From positions 1,178,001 to 1,242,000 of the forward strand of contig NZ_CP087724.1 of assembly GCF_024972755.1 (NCBI RefSeq): 64,000 nt of DNA, read 5' to 3'. This document shows positions 48,969 to 57,361 of this stretch, one piece after another. The DNA is from Halanaeroarchaeum sp. HSR-CO (GTDB taxonomy: Archaea; Halobacteriota; Halobacteria; Halobacteriales; Halobacteriaceae). The position numbers and the translations under genes are program-made. Below the pieces are notes generated by a model. That model was not told the DNA's origin, searched no databases, and was given only the letters and a program-made list of their open reading frames with translations. Within the stretch, counting starts at the first letter, position 1; every line of letters starts with the position of its first letter.

Positions 48969-49931
48969 ATGGACATACTATCTCGTGTGCGATCTGCAAG
49001 TAGGTCGTACACCGTCATCTTCGTCGTGGCACTGCTCGTTGGTGCGGCCGTTGCACCGACGGCATTCAGCATGGCGAACGAGATGGGTGAACAGACAGAT
49101 ACCGTTGCAGTTATCGAGGTCGGGTCGACGATCGCCGAACCGACCGCTGCGCCGGTCAAAGAGCAATTACAGAACGCCCGCTCGAACGATTCGATCAAAG
49201 CCGTCGTACTGAAGGTTAATACGCCAGGTGGTGCACTGTCGGCAACCGAGTCGCTGGCGCTAGAAGTCGAACGGACGGCTGAAGTGATGCCCGTTGTTGT
49301 GAGCGTCACCCAGATGGCTGCTTCGGGTGGATATTACGTGAGTGCGCCCGCCGACCATATCGTCGCAAACCCGAGTGCGATGGTCGGAAGTGTTGGGGTA
49401 AACTTCGCGTACTTCAACGCAGGGTCGGTTGGGACTGCGATTCAATCTGGCCCGGATAAATCCGGCGGATACACCGAAGAAGAGGCCATCGAAATGGCCG
49501 ACATGATGGTCGAGGGGTTCTATGGGACCGTCCTTGACCACCGCGGCGACAAAATCGAGTTGAGTAAAGAAGAACTCGCCTACGCGAAAGTGTACCCGAG
49601 TCAAAAGGCCCTCCACAACGGCATGATAGACGAAATCGGAACACTCGATACTGCAATCCAACGCGCGGCTGACCAGGCAGGTCTCGACACCTATGAAGTG
49701 GTCGAACTAGATACGACGCCCGACCTGACTCAGATACCGTTGTTCTCTGCACAGAACGACAATCTCACGAGCAGTGAACGGGTCGAAGCGATGATCGATC
49801 CAGCCCCCGGTGTAGAGACGCCGGTGGCGCTTGCGATGTACGGTACACTACCGGACGAACAGATTATCGTGACGACCGCCGGTGACGCATCTGTTCAACG
49901 AGTCGACACCGAGTCGGAGGGCGCAACATGA
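48969..49931 (+). CDS. sppA: S49-family signal peptide peptidase (SppA-like)
   Basis: 320-residue membrane-anchored serine protease. One N-terminal membrane segment (YTVIFVVALLVGAAVAPTAF) is followed by the ClpP-like domain with VVLKVNTPGGAL, the nucleophile in MAASGGYYVSAPAD (S119) and the general-base Lys in GPDKSGGY (K164), the standard Ser/Lys dyad. It would degrade remnant signal peptides or membrane fragments. It overlaps the next gene by ATGA and leads a three-gene operon. ATG 48969 was chosen at the start of the membrane anchor. Confidence 0.9.
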   Translation: MDILSRVRSASRSYTVIFVVALLVGAAVAPTAFSMANEMGEQTDTVAVIEVGSTIAEPTAAPVKEQLQNARSNDSIKAVVLKVNTPGGALSATESLALEVERTAEVMPVVVSVTQMAASGGYYVSAPADHIVANPSAMVGSVGVNFAYFNAGSVGTAIQSGPDKSGGYTEEEAIEMADMMVEGFYGTVLDHRGDKIELSKEELAYAKVYPSQKALHNGMIDEIGTLDTAIQRAADQAGLDTYEVVELDTTPDLTQIPLFSAQNDNLTSSERVEAMIDPAPGVETPVALAMYGTLPDEQIIVTTAGDASVQRVDTESEGAT

Positions 49932-50947
49932 CTGGAACGGCAAAGCGGATCGGCGTGTTCGTACTGGTCGTTGCAGCTGTGGTTGGAATGGCCGCCATTG
50001 GTGGCTATGCGATGGCAGAAACGCCGCCAGATCGGACTGATGCAACGATCGAAAAGAACTATTTCACTGACGAGTCGTTGATTGCCGACGCTGAATTGAC
50101 CGATCGTTCGGGTGAGGTCGAACTGTCCGAGCAGGATTCCCGCACGATCCTCGTCTCCACCGACGGACAGGTGAGCGAACTCGAACCGGTAATCGAGGCG
50201 CTCGTTGCGAACGGACACGAGGTCCGAGTCCACGGTGGCGGCAGTTCGATTCGACCGATGAGTGGAATCATTACCGGTTCGGTGACGGCGACACAGCGTG
50301 TTTCCGCGACTGATGGCGGACTCGAAGAAGAGCTTGGAGACGTGGATGCGGTGTTGGCGATAGGCGGTACGCAGTTCAGCGACGAGGAGTACGAAACCAT
50401 CGAGTCCTTCGCTGAAGAGGGGTCAGTGGTACTGGCGACGGATCCCTCGGGTGGCCTCTCGGGTACTGTTAGCGATGGGTTGACTGCCCGATTCGGCATC
50501 TCTGTTGGCGAGGGCTACCTCTACAACATGCACGAAAACGATGCGAATTACCAACGTGTCTACGCAGCCGGTGCATCTGATGGCATCGGCGAAAATGTTG
50601 ACCGAATCGTCCTCGACACGGCCGCGCCGGTCACCACTCACGATGGCAACACTACTGTCACTGTCGGCGATCAAACCCGCTATTCAGTAACGCGCGAAAA
50701 CGAGCAATTCGCGGCAGCTGCACAGACAGAAAACGTGGTCGTGATCGGCGATAGCGATTTCATGACGCCCCTCGATTACAACCGTGCGGACAACAACGTG
50801 TTCCTGGGCAACGTACTCGAGTTCCTGACGGACACGCCTGAAGACCCGTACACCCCGCCATCAGATAAGGAAACGTCGACTCCCGATGGGGGTCAGTCTC
50901 CACCCGGTGGTGGCAGTCCACCACCGACGACCGAGGCAGCGCCATGA
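49928..50947 (+). CDS. Exported DUF4350-like protein
   Basis: 339-residue protein with an N-terminal membrane segment (IGVFVLVVAAVVGMAAIGGYAMA). The ectodomain shows a Rossmann-like pattern (RTILVSTDGQVSELEPVIEALVANGHEVRVHG, AVLAIGGTQFSDEEYETIESFAEEGSVVLATDPSG, VVVIGDSDFMTP) like the glutamine-amidotransferase-fold DUF4350 proteins that occur near membrane and secretion genes. A Pro/Ser/Thr-rich linker (PPGGGSPPPT) ends it. It overlaps sppA and the next gene by ATGA. Role unknown. Confidence 0.65.
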   Translation: MTGTAKRIGVFVLVVAAVVGMAAIGGYAMAETPPDRTDATIEKNYFTDESLIADAELTDRSGEVELSEQDSRTILVSTDGQVSELEPVIEALVANGHEVRVHGGGSSIRPMSGIITGSVTATQRVSATDGGLEEELGDVDAVLAIGGTQFSDEEYETIESFAEEGSVVLATDPSGGLSGTVSDGLTARFGISVGEGYLYNMHENDANYQRVYAAGASDGIGENVDRIVLDTAAPVTTHDGNTTVTVGDQTRYSVTRENEQFAAAAQTENVVVIGDSDFMTPLDYNRADNNVFLGNVLEFLTDTPEDPYTPPSDKETSTPDGGQSPPGGGSPPPTTEAAP

Positions 50948-51891
50948 TCGACCGACGATCAGTCATCCGAACGACCGTTGCACTGGTCACGGGCAGTGCG
51001 CTCGCTGGGACCGCGAGTTCCGCGAGTAGCCAGGCAGAGACGGATGACATCTTCCCGTACGATGCCGGTCGGGAAGTGGGGGCCGCGACGACGATCGGTG
51101 TTCGAGTCGATCCGGGGGTTGCGAACGCGATTCCGCAAAAGGACCCGTTTCACTCGCGGCTTTCGATGCTGGAGCAACGATTCGAGTCGGTCACACTCGA
51201 ATCGCTAGGATTGGCACGCGGAAGTCTCGCAGTCGAGGGCGAACGAGTTGTTGGCGGTGGTGCCACCATCGACGGCGAGTTCCAGAAAGCGTCTTTCGAG
51301 ACGGACATCGAAGCCGCCAGTTTCGAGTATATCGGTCGCTCGTCGCCATCAGAACCCCGGAACTACGCGTATTACCAGGCGCGTCGTCACCCATACGCTA
51401 TTGGTGTCGATGATTCGACTGTGGTACTCGGCTTTGGGGACACATCGGACCAGGCACTGTCCCATGCAAAAGCCGTCAACAGCACCACTTCCACGAAAAC
51501 GACTGACGCTCACAACGCTATGGCTCGTTCGCTCGGGACGACGTCACTTGCAACGGCCTCGCTGGGTGACCAAACGCGTTCGGCGTTACGCAATCGACTT
51601 CCAGACGGCGCCACCAGGACACAATCTCTGCTGGAGACGGCAACCCAGTTCGGATGTGGGATCGACGTCGATGGTGATCGGAGCAATCTCAGGTACGGCG
51701 TTGAATTCGATCCAGACGTGATGTCCATCGAGACAATAATGGACCTCGCTTCTCAGTCCGCAGACCGAACGTCGGCCCTCGACCTGGAGTCGATCGAACG
51801 CGACGGGTGGACCGTGATCATCGAAGCATCGTCGCCGACATCGGCAATTTGGGAGGTGCACGAGGCCCTCCTGGGAATCAAATTCGAGTAA
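50944..51891 (+). CDS. Tat-exported protein of unknown function
   Basis: 315-residue protein. It starts with a twin-arginine-like signal (MIDRRSVIRTTVALVTGSALAGTASS) without a lipobox Cys. The mature part repeats an alpha/beta pattern with VDPGVANAIPQKDPF, VGGGATIDGEF, and DDSTVVLGFGDTSDQALSHAK. No known catalytic motif is seen. As third gene of the SppA operon it may be a secreted substrate, chaperone or inhibitor. I do not recognise the family. Confidence 0.6.
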   Translation: MIDRRSVIRTTVALVTGSALAGTASSASSQAETDDIFPYDAGREVGAATTIGVRVDPGVANAIPQKDPFHSRLSMLEQRFESVTLESLGLARGSLAVEGERVVGGGATIDGEFQKASFETDIEAASFEYIGRSSPSEPRNYAYYQARRHPYAIGVDDSTVVLGFGDTSDQALSHAKAVNSTTSTKTTDAHNAMARSLGTTSLATASLGDQTRSALRNRLPDGATRTQSLLETATQFGCGIDVDGDRSNLRYGVEFDPDVMSIETIMDLASQSADRTSALDLESIERDGWTVIIEASSPTSAIWEVHEALLGIKFE

Positions 51892-52065
51892 GTGCGGTCG
51901 GTCCCGCTTTGTAAGATATCGCCGAACCGTACTCTCTTACCGTTACTGTCGTGCCCGATGAATTTCGCCGGTGACGGCGGCTACGTCATCGTCCAACTCT
52001 TCGAGGAACACGCTGGACAAACCTGGCGACTATTGTTGGTTGAAAGATCTCGTCTTCAACTGCCA

Positions 52066-52539
52066 CTAGCTCCTGAACACCGAAATCACCGTCCCAAATG
52101 CAAGGAAGGCGCCGAGTCCAGCGATGAACAGTGGTTTGTTACTGGTTTCATCCTGGAGAAACGCGTCTCCTGGAGAGTTAGTTGGGACATACGCAGAGAC
52201 GGTTGCCCCGGAGTCATATCCATCTAACTGTGCCTGTGCGTCTTCTTTCGTGGGAAATTCGTGAGCGACGTCACCGGGATACATGTCTGACGACGTATAT
52301 TGTTCCCCTTCATAGGTATAGGTAAACGTCGCGTGGGGACTGTACTCGTCGGAGCCTTTTCGGTTATCGATTTCTTCGATCGATGTCGATACGATGGTTG
52401 CCTCGACCGTCTCTGTCGATTCTACTGCCGAGGATTGGGCTGTATACATGTATCCTCCGTACCCCATTGCACCAAGTCCTACGATAATAGCGAGAACTAT
52501 CCGCAGCGGACCGGACGGGCCACTGAAACTGAATTCCAT
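52066..52539 (-). CDS. DUF3592-type membrane protein
   Basis: 157-residue protein. A first membrane segment (LRIVLAIIVGLGAMGYGGYMY) is followed by an external domain of the DUF3592 pattern (ETVEATIVSTSIEE, YSPHATFTYTYEGEQYTSSDMYPG, YVPTNSPGDAFLQDE) and a second membrane segment (KPLFIAGLGAFLAFGTVI). Proteins of this type are small membrane proteins of unknown role. It is convergent with the Tat protein gene. Confidence 0.85.
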   Translation of the reverse strand: MEFSFSGPSGPLRIVLAIIVGLGAMGYGGYMYTAQSSAVESTETVEATIVSTSIEEIDNRKGSDEYSPHATFTYTYEGEQYTSSDMYPGDVAHEFPTKEDAQAQLDGYDSGATVSAYVPTNSPGDAFLQDETSNKPLFIAGLGAFLAFGTVISVFRS

Positions 52540-52958
52540 ATCTGGGGGTAGAAATTCGAGAATAGTAAATGGTGTTTGGCTGTTTCTCGCTCCGTAACAC
52601 AGCAGAACTGCCTTCCGGAGTCAGGCACTCTATCACGCAGACATCAGCGTGGGGTCGACATCGCTGACCGATACGTTTCGTGGGGTGAGAGGCCGCCGCT
52701 GGACCCGGACGGCCATGTGTAGCGTTCCGAGCATCTTGTTGTGGATATAAAGCGTTGGGGGCACAGTTCACGAACGAGAAATACATCAGCTATGTTTCCC
52801 TTCAGGAGTAGTCGGTCTTGCCATCTCCGTGGTTTGATACGTCAGCGGTGAAGGCGAGAAGTTCAGTTCCATATACTGAATCTGTAATCGTTGTAGCGTA
52901 CTCTTGGTAGAAATACAGTTCCCAAACGTACATACTCTATGACGAGAGTTCTACCCAT
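52540..52958. other. Gap with an uncertain micro-ORF and remnant-like sequence
   Basis: No supported gene in about 420 nt. A 33-codon frame on the minus strand (52633-52734, starting MLGTLHMAV) has a TATA-like tttatat only 11-17 nt upstream, too near for a leaderless start, so it was not called. The right end near 52920 should contain the promoter of the next membrane-protein gene. Confidence 0.4.
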
Positions 52959-53243
52959 ATGCTTCTGGCCCTCCTCGGAATTGTGGCAGTCGTTCTTGCT
53001 GCTGCCGCTGGCGTAGCCGTATATCGGACCGAAGAGCCTCGATCGGTGCTTCGAGCGACTCTCGTGTTCGGCGTGTTACTCGTGACGCCGATGCTGGCCT
53101 TTTTCCTTCTCGCTGTAGTTCTGACCTCGTCCACACCGGGTGTAGTATTCGTTCTTCCCCTCTTCCTCCTTGGCGTTGGGCTGTATATTCTGGCCGGGGG
53201 GGAACTCCCAGGTTTTGTTCAGCGATTTGCAAGCAATCGATAA
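52959..53243 (+). CDS. Small polytopic membrane protein
   Basis: 94-residue protein with three hydrophobic stretches (LLALLGIVAVVLAAAAGVAV, TLVFGVLLVTPMLAFFLLAVVLT, GVVFVLPLFLLGVGLYILAG) and a short basic cytoplasmic tail. The regular helix-loop pattern supports coding. No family recognised. Confidence 0.6.
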   Translation: MLLALLGIVAVVLAAAAGVAVYRTEEPRSVLRATLVFGVLLVTPMLAFFLLAVVLTSSTPGVVFVLPLFLLGVGLYILAGGELPGFVQRFASNR

Positions 53244-53412
53244 ATACAGCAGTTGGGAAAAGCAACCGAGCAATAACTAGAAACATTACCCAGCACGGGA
53301 ACGCTTGTTTACTGGTCGGAGAAGGTTACACACGTAGCGGACGATTCGATTGTGTCTCTCGGTCAGATACCTGGCCTTGGGGATTTAACAATCGGGCATT
53401 TCATTGACCACT

Positions 53413-53523
53413 ATGGACTGGGGTTTCAGAATTCGAAAAGATGTTCCATCTTGGATGATGAAACTGGTGCTGATTGGTGCTATCCTGCTGATTGCCGGCC
53501 TCCAGTATTTCGACATTATATAA
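53413..53523 (+). CDS. 36-residue single-helix membrane protein
   Basis: A short ORF from ATG 53413 to TAA 53523 encodes a basic start (MDWGFRIRKDV) and a single hydrophobic helix (LVLIGAILLIAGLQYF). Positive charges before the helix fit an inside-start membrane topology. It is too short to assign and has no homologue I recognise. Confidence 0.45.
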   Translation: MDWGFRIRKDVPSWMMKLVLIGAILLIAGLQYFDII

Positions 53524-53679
53524 CTACATACAGCCATTGACGGTTACCGAGGTGAAAAGGGAGAATAGTTACCAACGTCTGTTCCAAGCGAACAGTGTGG
53601 AGGCTCTACCAGACAGCTACAGTATCAGAACAGCCTCGAAAAATCTTCAGTAGATGATGGTTTCATCAGAGCCGTGAAT

Positions 53680-54792
53680 TTACGCACCCCCCGATGTGCG
53701 AAGTCGATTGATTCGGTCTCCGAGTGCGACCTTGATTGAAAGCGGGTTCGGAATGCGTCTTCGTGTCGGTTCGAGCGCGTGTACGTCAGCATACTCAGCG
53801 AGTGCATCAGCAACGGCCGTTCGCCCGACCCGTTGGGCGGCATACTCGTCAGCCGCGCGAATCTGCCGCCGAGCGAGCCAGAAGCCAATGAGCACCGCAC
53901 CAAATGAGAGCGCGAGTAACGGCCATCGAGGGCCAGTACCGATGAGGGAAGCGACCAGGGCGATGCCAGCTACGAGAACAGTCCCGACCTTTATCTCAAA
54001 AACGTGGGTTCGAAGTTGTCCTGCCTCAATCGCCAGCAACGCGGTAGCGGTATCGTCGTCGAAGGCGTCAAGAAACGTACTCGTTACAAAAAGACGCCGA
54101 TAGGTCGGTGGGCCACGGACGAGCGTGTCCGCTGTTTGCTCGTTTTCGCTGTCGAGAATGCGCACGTCTCGAACGCTTAGACCTGCGCGATCAGAAAGGC
54201 TATGCACGCGATCGGCAGTGTCTCCAGTCGGGGTCGATGTCGAACGAAGCACTGCGATGAGCCACGGTGCCGCGTACAGCATCCCGAGAACGAGTGCTAG
54301 GAGTCCAACGGCAAGGATGAGTGGTGAGGACTCAATCGAGACCACCTGCAGTGGTGCCAACACCACGGTGAGAAGGGCGCTCAACCCGATGACATACCGA
54401 GTCATCTTCCGAATCGACGTTCTGGTATCAAGCTCTACGTCACGCACGTCGCGGATCCCCCGTACCGTTGGAAGATACGAGACAATCCAGACACAGCCGG
54501 TTGCGAGGAACGTGACGAATTCCGCGAGTACTCGCGTTACGAGTTCGGGAGTGGAGGGCAGCGCTGTGAGGACGGCTGTACCGAATCCGGTGAGGGAGAA
54601 CACTCCATAGGCGAGCAGTGCGTATGGGAAAAGGACAGCTGCATACAACAATCGGTACTTTCCAACGGGGTTTTTGAGCTGTCGGACAACCGCGCTACCG
54701 ATAGCGCCGAGAAGACCACCAACGAGTGCGAGACCGACGAACATAGAAATAGTTGTGCCAATCGAGGGCGGCGCCGTTTGGAGGGGGATCAT
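53680..54792 (-). CDS. M48-like membrane protein lacking the HExxH active site
   Basis: 370-residue protein with four N-terminal helices, a soluble domain and two further hydrophobic segments (TVLVAGIALVASLIG, LLALSFGAVLIGFWLA), the HtpX/M48 layout. At the zinc site it reads IEAGQ (255-259) within ALLAIEAGQLRTH, so both His of HExxH are missing. The third-ligand region DEYAAQRVG (315-323) is still recognisable. It cannot act as a zinc protease; a scaffold or regulatory role is possible. A broken partial copy lies at 57362-57835. Confidence 0.78.
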   Translation of the reverse strand: MIPLQTAPPSIGTTISMFVGLALVGGLLGAIGSAVVRQLKNPVGKYRLLYAAVLFPYALLAYGVFSLTGFGTAVLTALPSTPELVTRVLAEFVTFLATGCVWIVSYLPTVRGIRDVRDVELDTRTSIRKMTRYVIGLSALLTVVLAPLQVVSIESSPLILAVGLLALVLGMLYAAPWLIAVLRSTSTPTGDTADRVHSLSDRAGLSVRDVRILDSENEQTADTLVRGPPTYRRLFVTSTFLDAFDDDTATALLAIEAGQLRTHVFEIKVGTVLVAGIALVASLIGTGPRWPLLALSFGAVLIGFWLARRQIRAADEYAAQRVGRTAVADALAEYADVHALEPTRRRIPNPLSIKVALGDRINRLRTSGGA

Positions 54793-55477
54793 ATCTACCC
54801 CATTCCCGGAACACGCACTAAAATCATTGAGGGATGGGCGGCTATCCAGTTAAGGAACGAGTTTGTAGTACCCCAATAGTCGCAAATTCCCCGTTTTACT
54901 GAGAAGGCGATCCCTCTGGCACGCAAAACGGCCTCTCTATCCCTCGAATTTTCCCACACCGCTAAACACTCCCGAAGCACATCATTCTGCGTGCCTCAAA
55001 CAACAGAATTGACCAGAGGAGTCAGCGAGTTTTTCAAGCGTTTTGCCACATGACAAACAACGACAGCGGTAGACTCGCTGCGATCAGTCCTTAGACACCA
55101 CCCATCAGAGGTTCAACATTCAACGAAGGGGGCAAGCAGATATCCGGTTGCGAAGCCGACCGGGTCAAGAATCACTGCGAGGATGATAATCTGTTGTTGG
55201 AAGGGCTTGGCGCTCACCCACCGAGAGAGGGCTCCAAACGTATGAGAGAAATTTTCGGTCTGTCACTTAAGATATCGGATATCTCGCCCGTTTCGTCGGC
55301 TTATCCCGCTGAGTCACCGACCTCTATGGAGAATGAATAATCTGGTCAATCATTGTTTCCTTGACATCGGCCATTTTGACGAGTACAGCATCCAAAACTC
55401 TGATTTTTCTGTGGTTGGAGGGCTATGGTGGTAACTCAACTCTGTTGAAATCAATCGATTGGGGTTTTTCCCCACGA
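54793..55477. other. Long gap with a possible membrane-protein remnant
   Basis: About 685 nt without an intact gene. On the minus strand near 55107-55262 an open stretch reads TFGALSRWVSAKPFQQQ and then LDPVGFATGYLLAPFVE, which looks like the end of a membrane protein but has no start codon. The rest is AT-rich and shows no promoter or repeat that I can defend. Confidence 0.4.
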
Positions 55478-56050
55478 CTATCCTTGGAGAGAGCGACGAA
55501 TCGCACGTATCTCGTCTCGAATTTGCTTCCACTGGGCCATATCTCCAGGGATTACGGATTCGCTCTGTTCGCCTCCACCGATACCATCGTCGTTCGATGC
55601 GGTTCGGTCCGCGAGCGCTCGAATTGCACGAGGGTCTTCGATCGCCCGGAACGAAATGTCGCCGCCCCCAGCAATTTCGAACGTGACTGTGCCGTATCCA
55701 AAGATCGACCCAGTAATATCCTGGCCAAAGGAGCTGTTCTGGACGGTTTCGAGGTTCGACTGTGTGACAGACCGGGTCAAGACGCCACGTTTCACGTAGA
55801 GTGCTTCGTCCGTAATCACGTACTGTATACCCTGGAGAGCGAAATACTTCCAGACCGGTATCGCCACTCCGAGTGGAATGAGTGCGAGGAAGAGCGCAGA
55901 CTCTCCAGTGACACTGCCGCCAATCCCGATCACGACGAGGAGAACGCCGGTCACGACTGTTGGAAGAATGGTAGTGATCCGTGGACGGCCGGTCCACTCG
56001 ACCGATTCGTTGGTATCGAGCGGGATAGCCGGGTCGATCGACTCCGTCAT
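55478..56050 (-). CDS. Bacterial-PH-domain (bPH2) membrane protein, shorter paralogue
   Basis: 190-residue protein. An N-terminal pair of hydrophobic segments (TILPTVVTGVLLVVIGIGGS and ALFLALIPLGVAIPVWKYFAL) is followed by a PH-like beta domain (YVITDEALYVKRGVLTRSVTQSNLETVQNSSFGQDITGSIFGYGTVTFEIAGGG and FRAIEDPRAI), the DUF304/bPH2 signature. It starts 6 nt after the longer paralogue ends on the same strand, so both share a message. bPH2 proteins are membrane-associated with no catalytic residues known. Confidence 0.88.
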   Translation of the reverse strand: MTESIDPAIPLDTNESVEWTGRPRITTILPTVVTGVLLVVIGIGGSVTGESALFLALIPLGVAIPVWKYFALQGIQYVITDEALYVKRGVLTRSVTQSNLETVQNSSFGQDITGSIFGYGTVTFEIAGGGDISFRAIEDPRAIRALADRTASNDDGIGGGEQSESVIPGDMAQWKQIRDEIRAIRRSLQG

Positions 56051-56056
56051 GGCTGG

Positions 56057-56752
56057 CTACTGTCCATCATCAGACGCTTGGTCGGCAGTAGAGTTCTCGT
56101 CTTTCTGGTTGCTACGTATGGTCGCATTTTGGCTGGTGTCGTCATCACCAGCCGATTGTTCGTCCGACGCAGTGCCGATGTTGGACGCCGTGGCCGTTGA
56201 GGCTCCTGCACTCTCTTGTTGTGTTTCGAGGGTCGTGTGGATCTCTCTGAGTTCGACGAGGATATCGTCAAGAACGTCACGCTTGGTTTCACCCGATTCC
56301 GTCGTCGGTTCACCACGGCTACCCTTCACTCGTTTGTTGATGCGTTCCTGAACCTCGCGCGGTTCGGGGACTGCTCGGAACTGCATCTCGATACCGGAGC
56401 CGCCAGCAGTCGAGATATCGACGTTTCCGTAGCCGAATCGAGAACCGAAGAATCCCTGACTGTAGGACGTGTTCTGGACTTTTCCGAAATCGATGCGCTG
56501 GACGTCCCGTGAGAGGACTCCCGTCTTCTTGTATAGCCCATCGGTCGTCACAACGTATTGCGTATTCTCGCGCTGGAGATAGGACCCGGCGATGATGAAT
56601 ATCCCTACGAGCACGATAGCAAGAGGCACTCCGACGACAAGCGCCGGGATCAAGCTACTCTCGTGTGGTTTTCCAGACCAAACAATCTCTTCGTCCTCGT
56701 CGAGCGTTAACCAGTCTGCAGTTTCTGGGTCGATTGTGGAGGGCTCGGACAT
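56057..56752 (-). CDS. Bacterial-PH-domain (bPH2) membrane protein with disordered tail
   Basis: 231-residue protein. Two membrane segments (SLIPALVVGVPLAIVLVGIFIIAGSYL) precede the bPH2 core (TQYVVTTDGLYKKTGVLSRDVQRIDFGKVQNTSYSQGFFGSRFGYGNVDISTAGG). The last 80 residues form an acidic, Ser/Thr/Asn-rich disordered tail after a helix (LDDILVELREIHTTLETQQ). The two adjacent genes are paralogues and may form a heteromer. Confidence 0.88.
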   Translation of the reverse strand: MSEPSTIDPETADWLTLDEDEEIVWSGKPHESSLIPALVVGVPLAIVLVGIFIIAGSYLQRENTQYVVTTDGLYKKTGVLSRDVQRIDFGKVQNTSYSQGFFGSRFGYGNVDISTAGGSGIEMQFRAVPEPREVQERINKRVKGSRGEPTTESGETKRDVLDDILVELREIHTTLETQQESAGASTATASNIGTASDEQSAGDDDTSQNATIRSNQKDENSTADQASDDGQ

Positions 56753-56960
56753 ACAAGTACGTTATCAGATGACTGTATTAAAGTCCCGATAGCATCCTCC
56801 ACTTGTGGGAAGCCGCGTCGGTGATCGGGTGGAGGATTTCACAATCCTTTCGGGCTCCGTTGGCATCCGATCGATCGAAGTTTTCCTGCGGAGAAGCATC
56901 TGGTGATGTGGATTCCGTAATCAACGTTCGCGCTAGATGAATAGTTATGGCATAATCAGG
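56753..56960. other. Spacer before the IS200/IS605 end
   Basis: About 200 nt with no supported gene, containing the promoter region of the PH-domain operon on the minus strand and the sequence just left of the insertion-sequence end. Confidence 0.4.
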
Positions 56961-56997
56961 CGCAAATCCTCGCGTGTTAGCGCGGGGAGGATGTCAA
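56961..56997 (+). mobile_element. Right-end hairpin of an IS200/IS605 (tnpB-type) element, transposase absent
   Basis: An imperfect 7-bp stem (56968-56974 with 56981-56987, one G-U pair) with loop tgttag is flanked by AAT on the left and GGATGTCAA on the right. The pattern AATCCTCGCG-loop-CGCGGGGAGGATGTCAA is one I know as the conserved right end of haloarchaeal IS200/IS605 elements, where it also forms the 3' part of the guide RNA of TnpB. No tnpA or tnpB is present in the flanking 5 kb, so it is a solo end. The hairpin overlaps the stop of a small minus-strand gene. Confidence 0.6.
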
Positions 56998-57173
56998 TCT
57001 GCGTGTTTCAAGATCTGTGGTGTGACGATGACCTCGAGGGCAGCAATTCCGAGTGCAACCCATCGGATGGTTCCCGTGAGGAGAACGATCGCAATGGCGG
57101 CAATTACACCAGCGTTAACGAGGCTTATGCCGTACCGAACGGCTGGACTGTCAAAGATGGAGGGCATACACAT
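56994..57173 (-). CDS. Small two-helix membrane protein
   Basis: 59-residue protein from ATG 57173 (another Met two codons later). Two hydrophobic segments are seen: GISLVNAGVIAAIAIVLLTG and WVALGIAALEVIVTP, joined by a short TIR loop, with an end QILKHAD. Its TGA stop falls inside the conserved GTCAA end of the insertion-sequence hairpin, so the C-terminus may have been reshaped by insertion. No family recognised. Confidence 0.55.
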   Translation of the reverse strand: MCMPSIFDSPAVRYGISLVNAGVIAAIAIVLLTGTIRWVALGIAALEVIVTPQILKHAD

Positions 57174-57361
57174 GACCTCATCAGGAGCACAACTATATTC
57201 TTTAATATATCAGATCTTAGGCGACGGGTATCGACCTTGGCATCGGCACTTTCGCTGCCGTTGCCTATAGTTGTCACAGCTTGGAGTCTGGGGCATGGCG
57301 AGAAGAAAGCCCTCGGTGCAATCGAAATGTTTTGGTTTTTCTAGAAGGGTGGGGAAGTTAT
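57174..57361. other. Intergenic region between small membrane gene and broken M48-like copy
   Basis: About 190 nt. AT-rich (atatattc near 57190 could be part of the minus-strand promoter of the gene at 57173). No gene seen. Confidence 0.4.

Noticed and set aside
52633-52734. 33-codon minus-strand ORF with upstream TATA-like box
   Set aside because: The TATA-like box is only 11-17 nt upstream of the ATG, too close for a leaderless start, and there is no other support.
56961-57173. Complete IS200/IS605 element with tnpB
   Set aside because: Neither the RuvC-type acidic motifs nor zinc-finger Cys of TnpB occur in the neighbouring sequence; only the right-end hairpin was found.
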